Shown: in pieces, positions 32,335 through 41,304 of the stretch
Layout: each line of letters starts with the position of its first letter
Numbering within the stretch: the stretch's first letter is position 1
Source: a virus
Virus record (IMG/VR): IMGVR_UViG_3300027917_001949
Span: 1-64,000 of that record
Direction: 5' to 3' (one strand)
Length of the DNA: 64,000 nucleotides
Made by a program: the position numbers and the translations under genes
The notes under the pieces: model-generated
Databases searched by the model: none
The model's input: the letters and a program-made list of their open reading frames with translations, nothing else
What the model was told of the DNA's origin: nothing

Positions 32335-33956
32335 TGCCTACTAAGATATATATTAGAAGAGGTACTGACACCGAGCGTCAAACTACCATCTTAGATGAAG
32401 GAGAACCAGGATATACAACTGACACCAAGAAACTATATATTGGTGACGGAGTTACTTCTGGTGGTATTTTCGTTGGTGGTTCTGGTATTGGTATCGATAG
32501 TCTTAACTCATTGATTGGGGATGTTACCGTAGTCGGTGGACAAGGTATTGTTGTTTCTGTCAGTGGTCAGAGTTTAGTAGTTGATGAAGAAGCCGGTGGT
32601 TTAGACGTTGATTCTATTAATGGTTTAACTGGAGTGGTAACAATCTCTGGGACTGGACTTGTTACTGTTACATTATCTGGTCAGGACATTTTAGTCGGAG
32701 CTACCGCATCATTCCTTGATTTAACTGACTCACCGTCAAGTTATAGTGGTGAGGGTGGTAAGATAGTCATCGTCAAAGCGACAGAGGATGGTCTAGAATT
32801 TGGTACATCTGCAAGCGGACTTGTGTCATCTGTCAATACTCTTAATCAAGATATAACCATATCAGGTATTGGTGCTACAGTTGTATCAATCTCTGGTCAA
32901 TATATCCTCATCCAAGGTGGTGGTGGAAGTTTTACTGATTTAGATGATGCACCATCCGATTATGCTGGTTATGGTAACCATATTTTAGCTGTTAATGCAG
33001 GTGAAAGTGCGCTAGAGTTTGTGAAAGCTGTTACTCTTAGACACGATTTGAGTAATGAAGATTATTCCGGTATCGTAACAAGTGGTATTGCAGGTCAAAC
33101 CCTCCTGTTTGGCGATGTTGTTCAATATACCAGTGGTAAATGGAGCAGAACAGATAATACGGCAGAAAGCACATCTATCGGTCAATTGGGATTAGTGGTG
33201 CAGAGTGGTTCGTTAGATGATGATATAACATTACTATTAATAGGATATGCGAGAGACGATACTTGGTCTTATAATGCTACCACAAGCGGTTTATGGTTAA
33301 GTACGACAGGGGCAATGACGGAGACAATCCCAGATACTCTTAATAGCATTGTTCGTCACGTAGGTTATGCAAAGAGTACCGGTGTGATTTGGTTTAACCC
33401 CGACGATATGTATATTGAGCTACTTGACACTCCGAGTGGTTATACCCAGTTCACAGTTCTCGAAGATACTCCTGATTCTTATGCTGGTCAGGAGAATAAG
33501 ATAGTGTCAGTTAATGCTGGTGGTACTGCTTTAGAATTTGCCACTAGCTTTATCATGACTAATTCTCTCAGTGGTGATGAAACATATGCTGGTATTGTTA
33601 CGAGTGGTGTTGCTTCAGAGACGTTAGCATTTGGTGACCTTGCTATGTATAACAATGACTCTAAGTGGATAAAAGCGGATAAATCAGAGGAGACTAAGGT
33701 TGATGGTCAAATAGGAGTTGTTGTTGTAAGTGGTGCAACCGATGAGAGTATTTCATTACTGCTCATGGGGTATGCTAGAGATAATGACTGGTCTTATGTA
33801 ACTGCCAGTTCAGTGTATGTAGGTACAAGTGGTGTTATGTCACAGACATTACCAACCACAAGTGGAGATTTTGTGCGTACGGTTGGTTATGCTATTTCTC
33901 CAAATATTATATTCTTTAATCCTGACAATAACATAATCGAATTAGGTACACCGTAA
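32334..33956 (+). CDS. Tail fibre with N-terminal Mtd_N-like domain and internal duplication
   Basis: 540 aa. The start MPTKIYIRRGTDTERQTTIL followed by GEPGYTTDTKKLYIGDG is the N-terminal module common to many phage fibres (major-tropism-determinant N-terminal type). Beta-helix-like repeats follow (VDSINGLTGVVTISGTGLVT), then D-x-P-S-x-Y-x-G units (LTDSPSSYSGEGGKIVIVKA, LDDAPSDYAGYGNHILAVNA, LEDTPDSYAGQENKIVSVNA). Two copies of a ~130-aa domain occupy residues about 234-362 and 406-537, both ending IWFNPDD/IFFNPDN then IEL. Receptor binding is the probable role. Confidence 0.75.
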   Translation: MPTKIYIRRGTDTERQTTILDEGEPGYTTDTKKLYIGDGVTSGGIFVGGSGIGIDSLNSLIGDVTVVGGQGIVVSVSGQSLVVDEEAGGLDVDSINGLTGVVTISGTGLVTVTLSGQDILVGATASFLDLTDSPSSYSGEGGKIVIVKATEDGLEFGTSASGLVSSVNTLNQDITISGIGATVVSISGQYILIQGGGGSFTDLDDAPSDYAGYGNHILAVNAGESALEFVKAVTLRHDLSNEDYSGIVTSGIAGQTLLFGDVVQYTSGKWSRTDNTAESTSIGQLGLVVQSGSLDDDITLLLIGYARDDTWSYNATTSGLWLSTTGAMTETIPDTLNSIVRHVGYAKSTGVIWFNPDDMYIELLDTPSGYTQFTVLEDTPDSYAGQENKIVSVNAGGTALEFATSFIMTNSLSGDETYAGIVTSGVASETLAFGDLAMYNNDSKWIKADKSEETKVDGQIGVVVVSGATDESISLLLMGYARDNDWSYVTASSVYVGTSGVMSQTLPTTSGDFVRTVGYAISPNIIFFNPDNNIIELGTP

Positions 33957-33967
33957 AGAGGTAAAAT

Positions 33968-35734
33968 ATGGCGACTCGTTATGAATATTACAACACAGGA
34001 GACATTGGTGGTCAGGTCGTATATGGTATATACTGGCGTGGGCAGACATTTACCCCACAGATTACTCATGAATTAACCTCAGTTAAAATAAAGTGGTATC
34101 AGTATGGTACAGTTTCTCCTTATACGATTACTGTACGTATACGAGAAGCAAGTGCTGGACTTCCTATCGGAGCAGACTTAGATTCCGCTGAAGTTGACCC
34201 AACCACACTTCCAAGTACTCCAGGAGATTGGGATGAAATAAGTCTTACTGGTGGTATAACGTTACAGGCTGGTACTCAATATGCTATAATCCTCTCTCTT
34301 TCAGGTGGAGATGGTTCAAATTGTATTGTCTGGAGATATGACACAGCTTCTCCAACATACACTGGTGGAACATACGTGTCGTCTTCAAATTCCGGTTCAT
34401 CTTGGTCACAAACATCTACCCTTGATAATATGTTTGAGGAATGGGGAAATCTTGTAACTATTGGTTCAAGTACCTTTTCTGTTCAACCTACTGGTTGTAA
34501 TTTACAGTATCGCAAACCTGTTAAGATGACACTCAGTGAGACGGGGGACAGCGACTATTCTGTAAAGATTGTTGCATATAAAAGTACGGGTTCGGATAGT
34601 GGTGAAGACGTTTACCTTGGTGAAAATGTTGAGGATACGTTTAATGACATTAGGTTTACTAAAGGAGATGGCGTAACACTAATACCTTGCTGGAAAGAAT
34701 CAGGGGAACTGTCTTCCGGTGTATCATGCCCATATTGGGTAAAAGCACCGAAGATAGGTCACTCTGCCCTGACAGATTATTCTGGTGTCGGTACTGAGTT
34801 CGACGTTACGGACGGTTCTCTGTTCGCAATTAATGACTGGGTAATCGTGTACGATGACCAATATCCAGAAGGCGAAATTCACCAGATAGCTGGTGTTTCT
34901 AGCAACACTATTACGCTTAAGACTAACCTATCGATTTCGTACTCTTCAACCCAAAATGCGGTGTGTGCACATGTAATATTCTTGTACTACTGTGACTCTT
35001 CATTAAGTGACCCATCAGATGGTGAGAATACATTCATTGTCTTTGATAGCTTTGATAGAGGTAATGATGGTGACGAAGTTGGTGGTAGTTGGACAGAAGA
35101 GCAAGGACAAGTTGAAATATCGACTGAACAATCATTTAGTAGCTCTAGGTCAATGAAATTGGTGGGTGACACTACAATGCCTATAGCTAGTATTGATGTT
35201 ACTCCGTCTGATAATATTGCTCTAAGGTGGAGGTTGTATAAGCTTAACGTTACCGCAGCGCACCAAATATCTCACACCAAAGTAAATGATTTAATGTCTG
35301 TTTATGTAGATGCCGATGAAAATGTAAAGTATCTCGATGGTTCTTGGATAGATACTGGTAGTAACATAACTGCCGATGCGTGGCAACTAATGGAGATAAA
35401 TGACTTTGACTGGACAGCTTTTACATATGATATTTATCTGAATGGGTCTAGAATTCAAGATGATGCTACAGTTTACGAAGATTATGGAACAGAAAGTGCA
35501 GACGAAGTCCATTTTAGGGGTCATACCGTATCTGGGCATGACTCTTATGTAGATGACTTTATTGTTCGTAAGTGGTTATCAACAGAACCAACCCCCGACT
35601 GGGGTAGTGAGCAATCATACGACGAACCTGCTGGTGGTGGATTTGTTAATTTGCATAATCTCCCTAACATAAAACGTGTTGGTGGGGTTAATTATAGTTT
35701 AATTAAAAAAGTAAACGGAGTACCAAGGAGTTAA
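33968..35734 (+). CDS. Adhesin-like virion protein with DUF2341-like and LamG-like regions (copy 1)
   Basis: 588 aa. The N-terminal ~165 residues form a jelly-roll (QTFTPQITHELTSVKIKWYQ, WDEISLTGGITLQAGTQYAI). Residues about 175-270 look like DUF2341 (YRKPVKMTLSETGDSDYSVK, DVYLGENVEDTFNDIRFTKG). A concanavalin/LamG-type part follows (FDSFDRGNDGDEVGGSWTEE, YDIYLNGSRI). A short hydrophilic tail ends INLHNLPN-like residues. It is paralogous to the next gene in the DUF2341-like and LamG-like parts. Likely carbohydrate binding at the tail tip. Confidence 0.6.
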   Translation: MATRYEYYNTGDIGGQVVYGIYWRGQTFTPQITHELTSVKIKWYQYGTVSPYTITVRIREASAGLPIGADLDSAEVDPTTLPSTPGDWDEISLTGGITLQAGTQYAIILSLSGGDGSNCIVWRYDTASPTYTGGTYVSSSNSGSSWSQTSTLDNMFEEWGNLVTIGSSTFSVQPTGCNLQYRKPVKMTLSETGDSDYSVKIVAYKSTGSDSGEDVYLGENVEDTFNDIRFTKGDGVTLIPCWKESGELSSGVSCPYWVKAPKIGHSALTDYSGVGTEFDVTDGSLFAINDWVIVYDDQYPEGEIHQIAGVSSNTITLKTNLSISYSSTQNAVCAHVIFLYYCDSSLSDPSDGENTFIVFDSFDRGNDGDEVGGSWTEEQGQVEISTEQSFSSSRSMKLVGDTTMPIASIDVTPSDNIALRWRLYKLNVTAAHQISHTKVNDLMSVYVDADENVKYLDGSWIDTGSNITADAWQLMEINDFDWTAFTYDIYLNGSRIQDDATVYEDYGTESADEVHFRGHTVSGHDSYVDDFIVRKWLSTEPTPDWGSEQSYDEPAGGGFVNLHNLPNIKRVGGVNYSLIKKVNGVPRS

Positions 35735-35736
35735 AT

Positions 35737-38040
35737 ATGTCAGAAAGAGTTCTATATGCTGCAAGTGCCGATACTGACTTGAAGAAACTGCATGCCGTAT
35801 ATTCATTGGTTAATGAGATACTTAAAAATAGAAACGACGTAGCTGCTACGGCAAAGACCGACGTAGAACGTTATATGCATACCGGTAAGTTCTACAATTA
35901 CAATAAGAAAGCTACGAAAAATCTCAAGCAGTTACTGTATGAACAGAATACACTTAAAGACAAAATTATTGCGGCTAACTACTCTGATGAGGAGTGGAAA
36001 GAACTTAGCGTAGATGAACAGTTGGTCATCGAGCGTAATCTTTTTGGTGACAAATTAGTGGAGAGAGAAAAACCAACGACATCAACATCACCGTTACTCG
36101 ACAACGTTCGCTCACTTAAACTAGACGGGATGGATGAGGTTGAGTTGGTTGACCCTACTGAGAATCTGTTACAGTATATCGAAGTTGATACTGGTGGTGA
36201 TTTCTCTATAACTGCTAACCAAATAACTGTCAGTACGATGGACAAAAACTATAAGGCGTACGTCTATAAGGATTTTGGTCCTGGGTTCTTTAATGGTGAT
36301 TTTTATCACAAATTTATATTTAACATGACTGCTTCATCTGGTTCGTATGTAGAGCTACCGTTGTGGGGAATGAAGAATATAATTGGTGACATGTCTGATT
36401 TAAGAAGTCAAAGTGAGAACGGTTACACCTTTGAGACTGATTGGAATATCCCTGTCGCTATTAATCAATTAAGACTTTACAGAACTAGTTCAGGTTCTGA
36501 GAGTGCTGATTCGTACACCACTGCTCAACCACTAAATACTGAATATTATGTCGAAATTGAGCGTGATGAAAGTATCGGTACTTATGGAGCTATTTATTGT
36601 TACTTCTGTAGAGATGACTACTACTCAGAAGGTGGTACACCGGATGACACTCTAAGCAGAAGTGAAGTTGCTAAAATAGATTTTCGTTATTTCTATGTCG
36701 CCCAAACTAACTATTACAACCAAACAGCGAGAGATGCAAGCGGATACGGCAATTCGTATGACTTGGGTTGGACTGCCCCTGCTCCTAATTCGTTTTCCGT
36801 GAGACCGGCTGGTACAGAATGTCAGTATCGTATGAGTATTCCATTACGTAAAACAACTGTTAATACTGGTTATCCTACTTTATTTACAGTTTTAAAGTCA
36901 GGTGCTCCAAGTTCACAACAAGCCATATGTCTTGCAGAAGTAGAAGATGACTTCAGAGATATTGTGTTTGCCAAAGGTGACGGTACAACAATTGTTCCAC
37001 ATTGGAAGGATTTGGGGTATTACTCGGAGGGGGAGTACGTTGATGTGTGGGTTAACCTACATAAAGCCGGTCATTCTTCATTGACTAGTGATTCAGGAAC
37101 TGGCACAGTTATTGTTTCTGATGGTAGCAAGTTTGAAGAAGGTGACTACATTGTTGTGGCAGATGATACTAACCCACAAGGTGAGGTGGTTCGTATCATT
37201 GGTATCTCTACCAATACACTTACTGTAACCCCTAGTCTGTCTAACACGTATACTACAGCAGAGAATGCCGTCGCTAGCCACATGATTTACGTGTACTACG
37301 GTGACCCTGCTATGACTGACCAGTCAAATGGTGACGATACGTGGGAATTCTTTGATGACTTCGAAGATGGTACGACTGATAAGTGGTCAGTTTATAATAC
37401 AGAGTATGGTTCGTTTGACGTTGATGCGGCATACGCTAAAGCCGGTAATTACGGTTTGAGGATATACGATACTAGTACTGGTGGTACACCGTATATGCGT
37501 GCACTTGGAATGGCAGCAGAAGGAAAACGAGTTAAGTTCTGGCATAAACCAATGCACGAAACTAATGAAAACTATCTGTTCTGGTACAACTCGCTTGACG
37601 GTGACCGTTGTTATCTGTTTCAATATTTTGGTCAGTATGCTTACTATACTACGGGTGTAAACTATTTGTATAATTATACCGCTGGTAATTGGTATCATAT
37701 TGAGATATTAGCTAGGTCAGGTAATGCAACGTGGCAATTTTTTATGAACAAAATCCAGTACGGTGGCACAATCGCTATGTATGCTGGAAGCTCAAGTAGT
37801 GACTACCTACACTTTGGTTACAACACTACCCAGACAAATTATTATGATTATTATGATTCGGTTTGTATTGGTAAGTTTGATTACGGTGACGAACCTTATG
37901 CTGGAGTGTACGGGTACGAGCAGTCATATGTACCAAGCGGGGCAGCAAATAAGATTAATCGTATTTCAGTGACTAGTATAAAGAAAATGAGTAAAGTCAA
38001 TAGAGCAAACATCTTGAAATTTAACAAAATAAGCGTCTAA
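35737..38040 (+). CDS. Adhesin-like virion protein with DUF2341-like and LamG-like regions (copy 2)
   Basis: 767 aa. The N-terminal 115 residues are helical and charged (TDLKKLHAVYSLVNEILKNR), probably an attachment domain unlike copy 1. A beta domain follows (about 150-350), then the DUF2341-like part (CQYRMSIPLRKTTVNTGY, EVEDDFRDIVFAKGDGTTIV) and a LamG-like part (FFDDFEDGTTDKWSVYNTEY, WYHIEILARSGNATWQFFMN). The tail ends with a short basic peptide (KKMSKVNRANILKFNKISV), analogous to the tail of copy 1. It is the last gene before the promoter cluster, so it ends the structural operon. Confidence 0.6.
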   Translation: MSERVLYAASADTDLKKLHAVYSLVNEILKNRNDVAATAKTDVERYMHTGKFYNYNKKATKNLKQLLYEQNTLKDKIIAANYSDEEWKELSVDEQLVIERNLFGDKLVEREKPTTSTSPLLDNVRSLKLDGMDEVELVDPTENLLQYIEVDTGGDFSITANQITVSTMDKNYKAYVYKDFGPGFFNGDFYHKFIFNMTASSGSYVELPLWGMKNIIGDMSDLRSQSENGYTFETDWNIPVAINQLRLYRTSSGSESADSYTTAQPLNTEYYVEIERDESIGTYGAIYCYFCRDDYYSEGGTPDDTLSRSEVAKIDFRYFYVAQTNYYNQTARDASGYGNSYDLGWTAPAPNSFSVRPAGTECQYRMSIPLRKTTVNTGYPTLFTVLKSGAPSSQQAICLAEVEDDFRDIVFAKGDGTTIVPHWKDLGYYSEGEYVDVWVNLHKAGHSSLTSDSGTGTVIVSDGSKFEEGDYIVVADDTNPQGEVVRIIGISTNTLTVTPSLSNTYTTAENAVASHMIYVYYGDPAMTDQSNGDDTWEFFDDFEDGTTDKWSVYNTEYGSFDVDAAYAKAGNYGLRIYDTSTGGTPYMRALGMAAEGKRVKFWHKPMHETNENYLFWYNSLDGDRCYLFQYFGQYAYYTTGVNYLYNYTAGNWYHIEILARSGNATWQFFMNKIQYGGTIAMYAGSSSSDYLHFGYNTTQTNYYDYYDSVCIGKFDYGDEPYAGVYGYEQSYVPSGAANKINRISVTSIKKMSKVNRANILKFNKISV

Positions 38041-38042
38041 AC

Positions 38043-38071
38043 TTGACTTGTGGCAAATAGTGTGGTATAAT
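38043..38071 (+). promoter_or_regulatory. Sigma70 promoter P1
   Basis: TTGACT (38043-38048), 17-bp spacer, TATAAT (38066-38071) with TGG just before it (extended -10). It starts three bases after the structural operon ends and precedes the gene at 38092. Part of a six-member family in the window. Confidence 0.9.
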
Positions 38072-38091
38072 AGATATAGGGGTGGAAAATA

Positions 38092-38406
38092 ATGTTGAGG
38101 TTGATGGGAACAATGGCTAGACAAAGTGAAATCGTTAGTATTGTGGAGTTGACACCTGATGAAGTTGTAGCAAAAGTTAATGCAGCAACATCACAAATCA
38201 TTAGGGATGATGCTATTGACGCTCAGTGCGTTTCTGGGTGGGATAATGTCATCATTGAAATCAGGGATGCCTGGAAAGGTAAACCAATTAACCAACGTGG
38301 TGTTATATTTACTGAACCACCAGTTGGTGGTTTCCGTGTCGTCTCTATTCAGAAGAAGGATGATGGTGACTATGAGTTTGATTATGATGATGACCCTGTA
38401 ACATAG
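38092..38406 (+). CDS. Small protein under promoter P1
   Basis: 104 aa (97 if the ATG at 38113 is used). ATG 38092 follows GGTGGAAAATA; the internal ATG follows GGGAACA and may be equally used. Sequence highlights are IVELTPDEVVAKVNAAT, GWDNVIIEIRDAWKGK and a very acidic end (DDGDYEFDYDDDPVT). No family recognised. First gene of the P1 transcript. Confidence 0.5.
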   Translation: MLRLMGTMARQSEIVSIVELTPDEVVAKVNAATSQIIRDDAIDAQCVSGWDNVIIEIRDAWKGKPINQRGVIFTEPPVGGFRVVSIQKKDDGDYEFDYDDDPVT

Positions 38407-38417
38407 TAACTGTCTGA

Positions 38418-38897
38418 GTGGCGGATATGGTGAGGGATATAGATAATAACAATATCCCCGAAGATGCTGGTAGCCACAAGGTTGCTGTTCCATTCATTTT
38501 CAACCCAGAAGCAGGTGAATTTTATCCTGATAACAGAGATTCGTACTCAGCCGAGCCACAAACTCATAGGGAAAATGTGACGGCGGTTGATACAAGCGAA
38601 CCTGACGTTTCAAGTGGGATTACCTGCAAAGGGTTTAGGCGTTGTCGATTTGACATCGCTGTTACCGGTTCAAATATTACAACTTTGAAAGTTAAATTGT
38701 TACGTTGGAACACAAAAGCAGCGACGTGGTTTCCTAGCGGGGTAAGCGTAAAACTTAATGATGCCGAAGGTTTCTTGGCATCTGGAGGCAAAGTATCATT
38801 GCTAGAAGACGAAGCGTTTGGGGCTACGATATTTTTAGCAGTATCGGAATTTGTTGGGGATGCGTTTGCCATGAATATTTACTACATATTATGCTAG
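38418..38897 (+). CDS. Hypothetical beta-rich protein
   Basis: 159 aa from a GTG start (in-frame ATG at 38427 is an alternative). The N-terminal 60 residues are acidic and polar; the C-terminal 100 form a beta domain (RRCRFDIAVTGSNITTLKVK, FGATIFLAVSEFVGDAFAMN), resembling small decoration or fibre-like domains. It is transcribed from P1 separately from the tail operon. Function unknown. Confidence 0.5.
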   Translation: MADMVRDIDNNNIPEDAGSHKVAVPFIFNPEAGEFYPDNRDSYSAEPQTHRENVTAVDTSEPDVSSGITCKGFRRCRFDIAVTGSNITTLKVKLLRWNTKAATWFPSGVSVKLNDAEGFLASGGKVSLLEDEAFGATIFLAVSEFVGDAFAMNIYYILC

Positions 38898-38900
38898 GGC

Positions 38901-38929
38901 TTGACTTGAGCCACTTTGTATGGTATAAT
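38901..38929 (+). promoter_or_regulatory. Sigma70 promoter P2
   Basis: TTGACT (38901-38906), 17 bp, TATAAT (38924-38929), with TGG before the -10. It lies just after the previous stop and 120 nt before the SSB gene, in tandem with P3. Confidence 0.9.
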
Positions 38930-38988
38930 ATAATTGTAAGGGTGAGGTAAGGAGAAGACAACCAATATACTTTGCCACGACTTGAGGC

Positions 38989-39017
38989 TTGACTTCAGCC
39001 ATTTCATGTGGTATAAT
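38989..39017 (+). promoter_or_regulatory. Sigma70 promoter P3
   Basis: TTGACT (38989-38994), 17 bp, TATAAT (39012-39017) with TGTGG before it. It is the closest promoter to the SSB/replication operon; a leader of about 25 nt with AAAGGAAGG follows. Confidence 0.92.
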
Positions 39018-39049
39018 AAAGTAGAAAATAAAAAAAGGAAGGTCTGATA

Positions 39050-39802
39050 ATGAGTGATTTTGGCAAAACTTTAGAAGAAAGTAATAAAAAGGGGGGCAAG
39101 ACAAGATACGGTTCTGATTTCATCAAAATTAATAGCGACCATCCAAGTGTGATTCGTGTTCTCGACGCAAAACCAGAGACAAGTTGGTCACACTTTGTAC
39201 CAAAGGGACATCACGCTTTTCCGCAAGCTAACGCAGGAAAGGGGATGTCTTTTATGTGCCCTGGATGGGATGACTGTCCTATTTGCGCTTATAACAGAGC
39301 ACAGAAAGAACAAGACCCGAAGACTAAGGATACTTTGAACGCTCGAAGAGTGTATACGTTCAACGTTCTAGACAGAACTCCTGTTGTCGTATGTCCTAGC
39401 TGTGAAGCTGAGTATTATGAGAACGGTGGTAGCTATCCTAGCGAATGTGAATGCGGTGCCGAACTAGCAAATGTTGACCCAACTCCACGTAACAGGGTTC
39501 AAATTATGCAGAAAGGCAAGAGAATCATCGAACAGTTCAAGTCATTCGAGGAAGAACCAGAGCTTGGTAATCTAAGGGACTATGACATCAAACTTACTAC
39601 CAGTGGTAAGGGTAGTGAGACTATGACTACTTGTGTCCCTAAGCAGAAAACCAAGATTGACTATGACGTTATTTTTGGTGAGAATTGGGAAGAAGAGCAG
39701 CTATATGATTGTGCAGCAATTGTTAAACCTCTTCCTGTGGAAGCAGTAAATAGAATTCTAAATGGGGAAGACTATTACACAGTTCTAAAGAAAGACGACT
39801 AG
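39050..39802 (+). CDS. Single-stranded DNA-binding protein (T4 gp32-like)
   Basis: 250 aa. It coats ssDNA in replication and recombination. The gp32-like core shows SDFIKINSDHPSVIRVLDA, a zinc-ligand cluster CPGWDDCPICAYNRAQ and the OB-fold stretch RVYTFNVLDRTPVVVCPSC. A second zinc-ribbon pair (CPSCEAEYY, CECGAEL) is inserted near residues 121-142. RNRVQIMQKGKRIIEQFK matches the family's C-terminal OB strands. The C-terminal tail is acidic, as in gp32. It is first in the replication operon, right under P2/P3 with RBS AAGGAAGG. Confidence 0.85.
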   Translation: MSDFGKTLEESNKKGGKTRYGSDFIKINSDHPSVIRVLDAKPETSWSHFVPKGHHAFPQANAGKGMSFMCPGWDDCPICAYNRAQKEQDPKTKDTLNARRVYTFNVLDRTPVVVCPSCEAEYYENGGSYPSECECGAELANVDPTPRNRVQIMQKGKRIIEQFKSFEEEPELGNLRDYDIKLTTSGKGSETMTTCVPKQKTKIDYDVIFGENWEEEQLYDCAAIVKPLPVEAVNRILNGEDYYTVLKKDD

Positions 39803-39803
39803 T

Positions 39804-40322
39804 ATGGCGAAGAGCGACATTCTCGATAATGACCAGAATCTTACATGGTTGTGGGAACAGGTTAAATCTTCTGATGACTGGAATTCGTTACCAACTAAAG
39901 AACGTATCACATTAATGAAGCGTCTCCAAAGAGCGTTTGGTACGATTACTGAGGGTGGACAAATATCGATAGAACAGATACAGGATTTGATAATTTTAAC
40001 CAGTCCCACTATCGTGTGGGATGCCATGTTAAAGCTAAATCTACAAACCATTCAACATATGAACAAGTACGAGTTGTATTTTTACTTCCGAGCAGTGGTA
40101 GTAGGTACATGGAAAGATAGTCATCCCACTCAACAACCAATCTTGCAGAAACCCATAAAGAAACGAGATTTTATCCCCGCTTCGTGGGTGACTGCTATGA
40201 AATATGACTCTCGTAATGTAAAGGTCAAAAGGTGTGTGGTGTGTGGTGGAAAGTTAAGGAGCGACAATACCACAGGTTATTGTCGAGAATGTCAGCGAAA
40301 TGGACAGTGCAGTGGATATTAG
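39804..40322 (+). CDS. Replication-operon protein with C-terminal zinc ribbon
   Basis: 172 aa between SSB and primase. The helical N-terminal 125 residues (TWLWEQVKSSDDWNSLPTKE, LMKRLQRAFGTI) are followed by CVVCGGKLRSDNTTGYCREC, a C-x2-C...C-x2-C ribbon. Its end overlaps the primase start by 23 bases. Size, place and helical character would suit a helicase loader or primase accessory, but there is no diagnostic motif. Confidence 0.5.
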   Translation: MAKSDILDNDQNLTWLWEQVKSSDDWNSLPTKERITLMKRLQRAFGTITEGGQISIEQIQDLIILTSPTIVWDAMLKLNLQTIQHMNKYELYFYFRAVVVGTWKDSHPTQQPILQKPIKKRDFIPASWVTAMKYDSRNVKVKRCVVCGGKLRSDNTTGYCRECQRNGQCSGY

Positions 40323-41304
40323 TATTGCAATGGTTGAGGATTTAACGATTCGTCAACGCAGGTCGGACGAGATTTTAGGGGTATGCCCTGTGTGCGGTTG
40401 TGACGACGCTAATTTCAATACAACAAAACTTAAATGGAGATGTTGGCATTGTCCTGCTAAGGGTAATATAACACCGGAAGAAGGTTACGTATTTCAGGAA
40501 GTTGAAGAGAAACAGATTGATATAACTAAAGTTAGAGAACTGTATACATCTATTGCTAACCAATATCATGATGACATAACTGATGAAGCTGTTGACTACC
40601 TGAAAAATAGGGGTCTTACACAGGACACCATTGATAAATTTAAGTTGGGGTTCTGTTCTACAAGATTCTATTCCGAGTATGATACAGACATATCTGAGGA
40701 CTCGGGTATTGTCTATAATAATCATCCAGCATTAACTAACAGAATTACTATTCCCTACATTGTGAACGGGGAAACAACGGATATACGTGGTAGGACATTA
40801 AGTACCTTAACGTATAAACCAAATACTCCAACGTACCTGAGCTTGTCCGGTAATCACAAGATGCGTGGAGCGACTTACTTATTTAATCATGATGTTATTG
40901 ACCATTATGATAGAGTAATCATTACCGAGGGAGAGTTTAAAGCCATTGTCGGTTACCAGTTTGACTTTCCCGTAGTTGCTACTCCAGGAATATTTGGATG
41001 GCAGAAAGAGTGGTCAGAGTTGCTAACAGATAAGGAAGTCATCCTTGCAGCAGACTTTGATAGGCGATATGGGGCACGTGCACCTGTATACATGATGGCA
41101 AAATCGTTGAAAGACGAAATACCACAATTAAAAATCGCACAATTATCTTACGCATCTGATGTAATAGATGGTAAGATAGACATTGATTCATTACTGGTTA
41201 ACGGTAGTATCAGTAGGTTCAGGTTAGCGATTAGAGCTGCCGTACCAGTAAACGAGTGGCTTGAGATAGCAAAAAGGAGATGGGATGGCAGACGACACGA
41301 CTAA
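40300..41304 (+). CDS. DNA primase (CHC2-type zinc finger, TOPRIM)
   Basis: 334 aa. It makes RNA primers for lagging-strand synthesis. The zinc-binding domain CPVCGCDDANF...WRCWHCPAKG lies at residues about 30-60. VDYLKNRGLTQDTIDKFKLG is the linker typical of DnaG-type primases. The TOPRIM metal motifs are EGEFKAI (about residue 209) and AADFDRR (about residue 250). The ATG at 40300 lies inside the previous gene; an alternative ATG is 40330. It overlaps the helicase gene, consistent with a primase-helicase pair. Confidence 0.88.
   Translation: MDSAVDISIAMVEDLTIRQRRSDEILGVCPVCGCDDANFNTTKLKWRCWHCPAKGNITPEEGYVFQEVEEKQIDITKVRELYTSIANQYHDDITDEAVDYLKNRGLTQDTIDKFKLGFCSTRFYSEYDTDISEDSGIVYNNHPALTNRITIPYIVNGETTDIRGRTLSTLTYKPNTPTYLSLSGNHKMRGATYLFNHDVIDHYDRVIITEGEFKAIVGYQFDFPVVATPGIFGWQKEWSELLTDKEVILAADFDRRYGARAPVYMMAKSLKDEIPQLKIAQLSYASDVIDGKIDIDSLLVNGSISRFRLAIRAAVPVNEWLEIAKRRWDGRRHD

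Noticed and set aside
32334-33956. Diversity-generating retroelement target (Mtd-like fibre)
   Set aside because: The Mtd_N-like start alone is common in fibres; no reverse transcriptase or template/variable repeat pair was found in the window.
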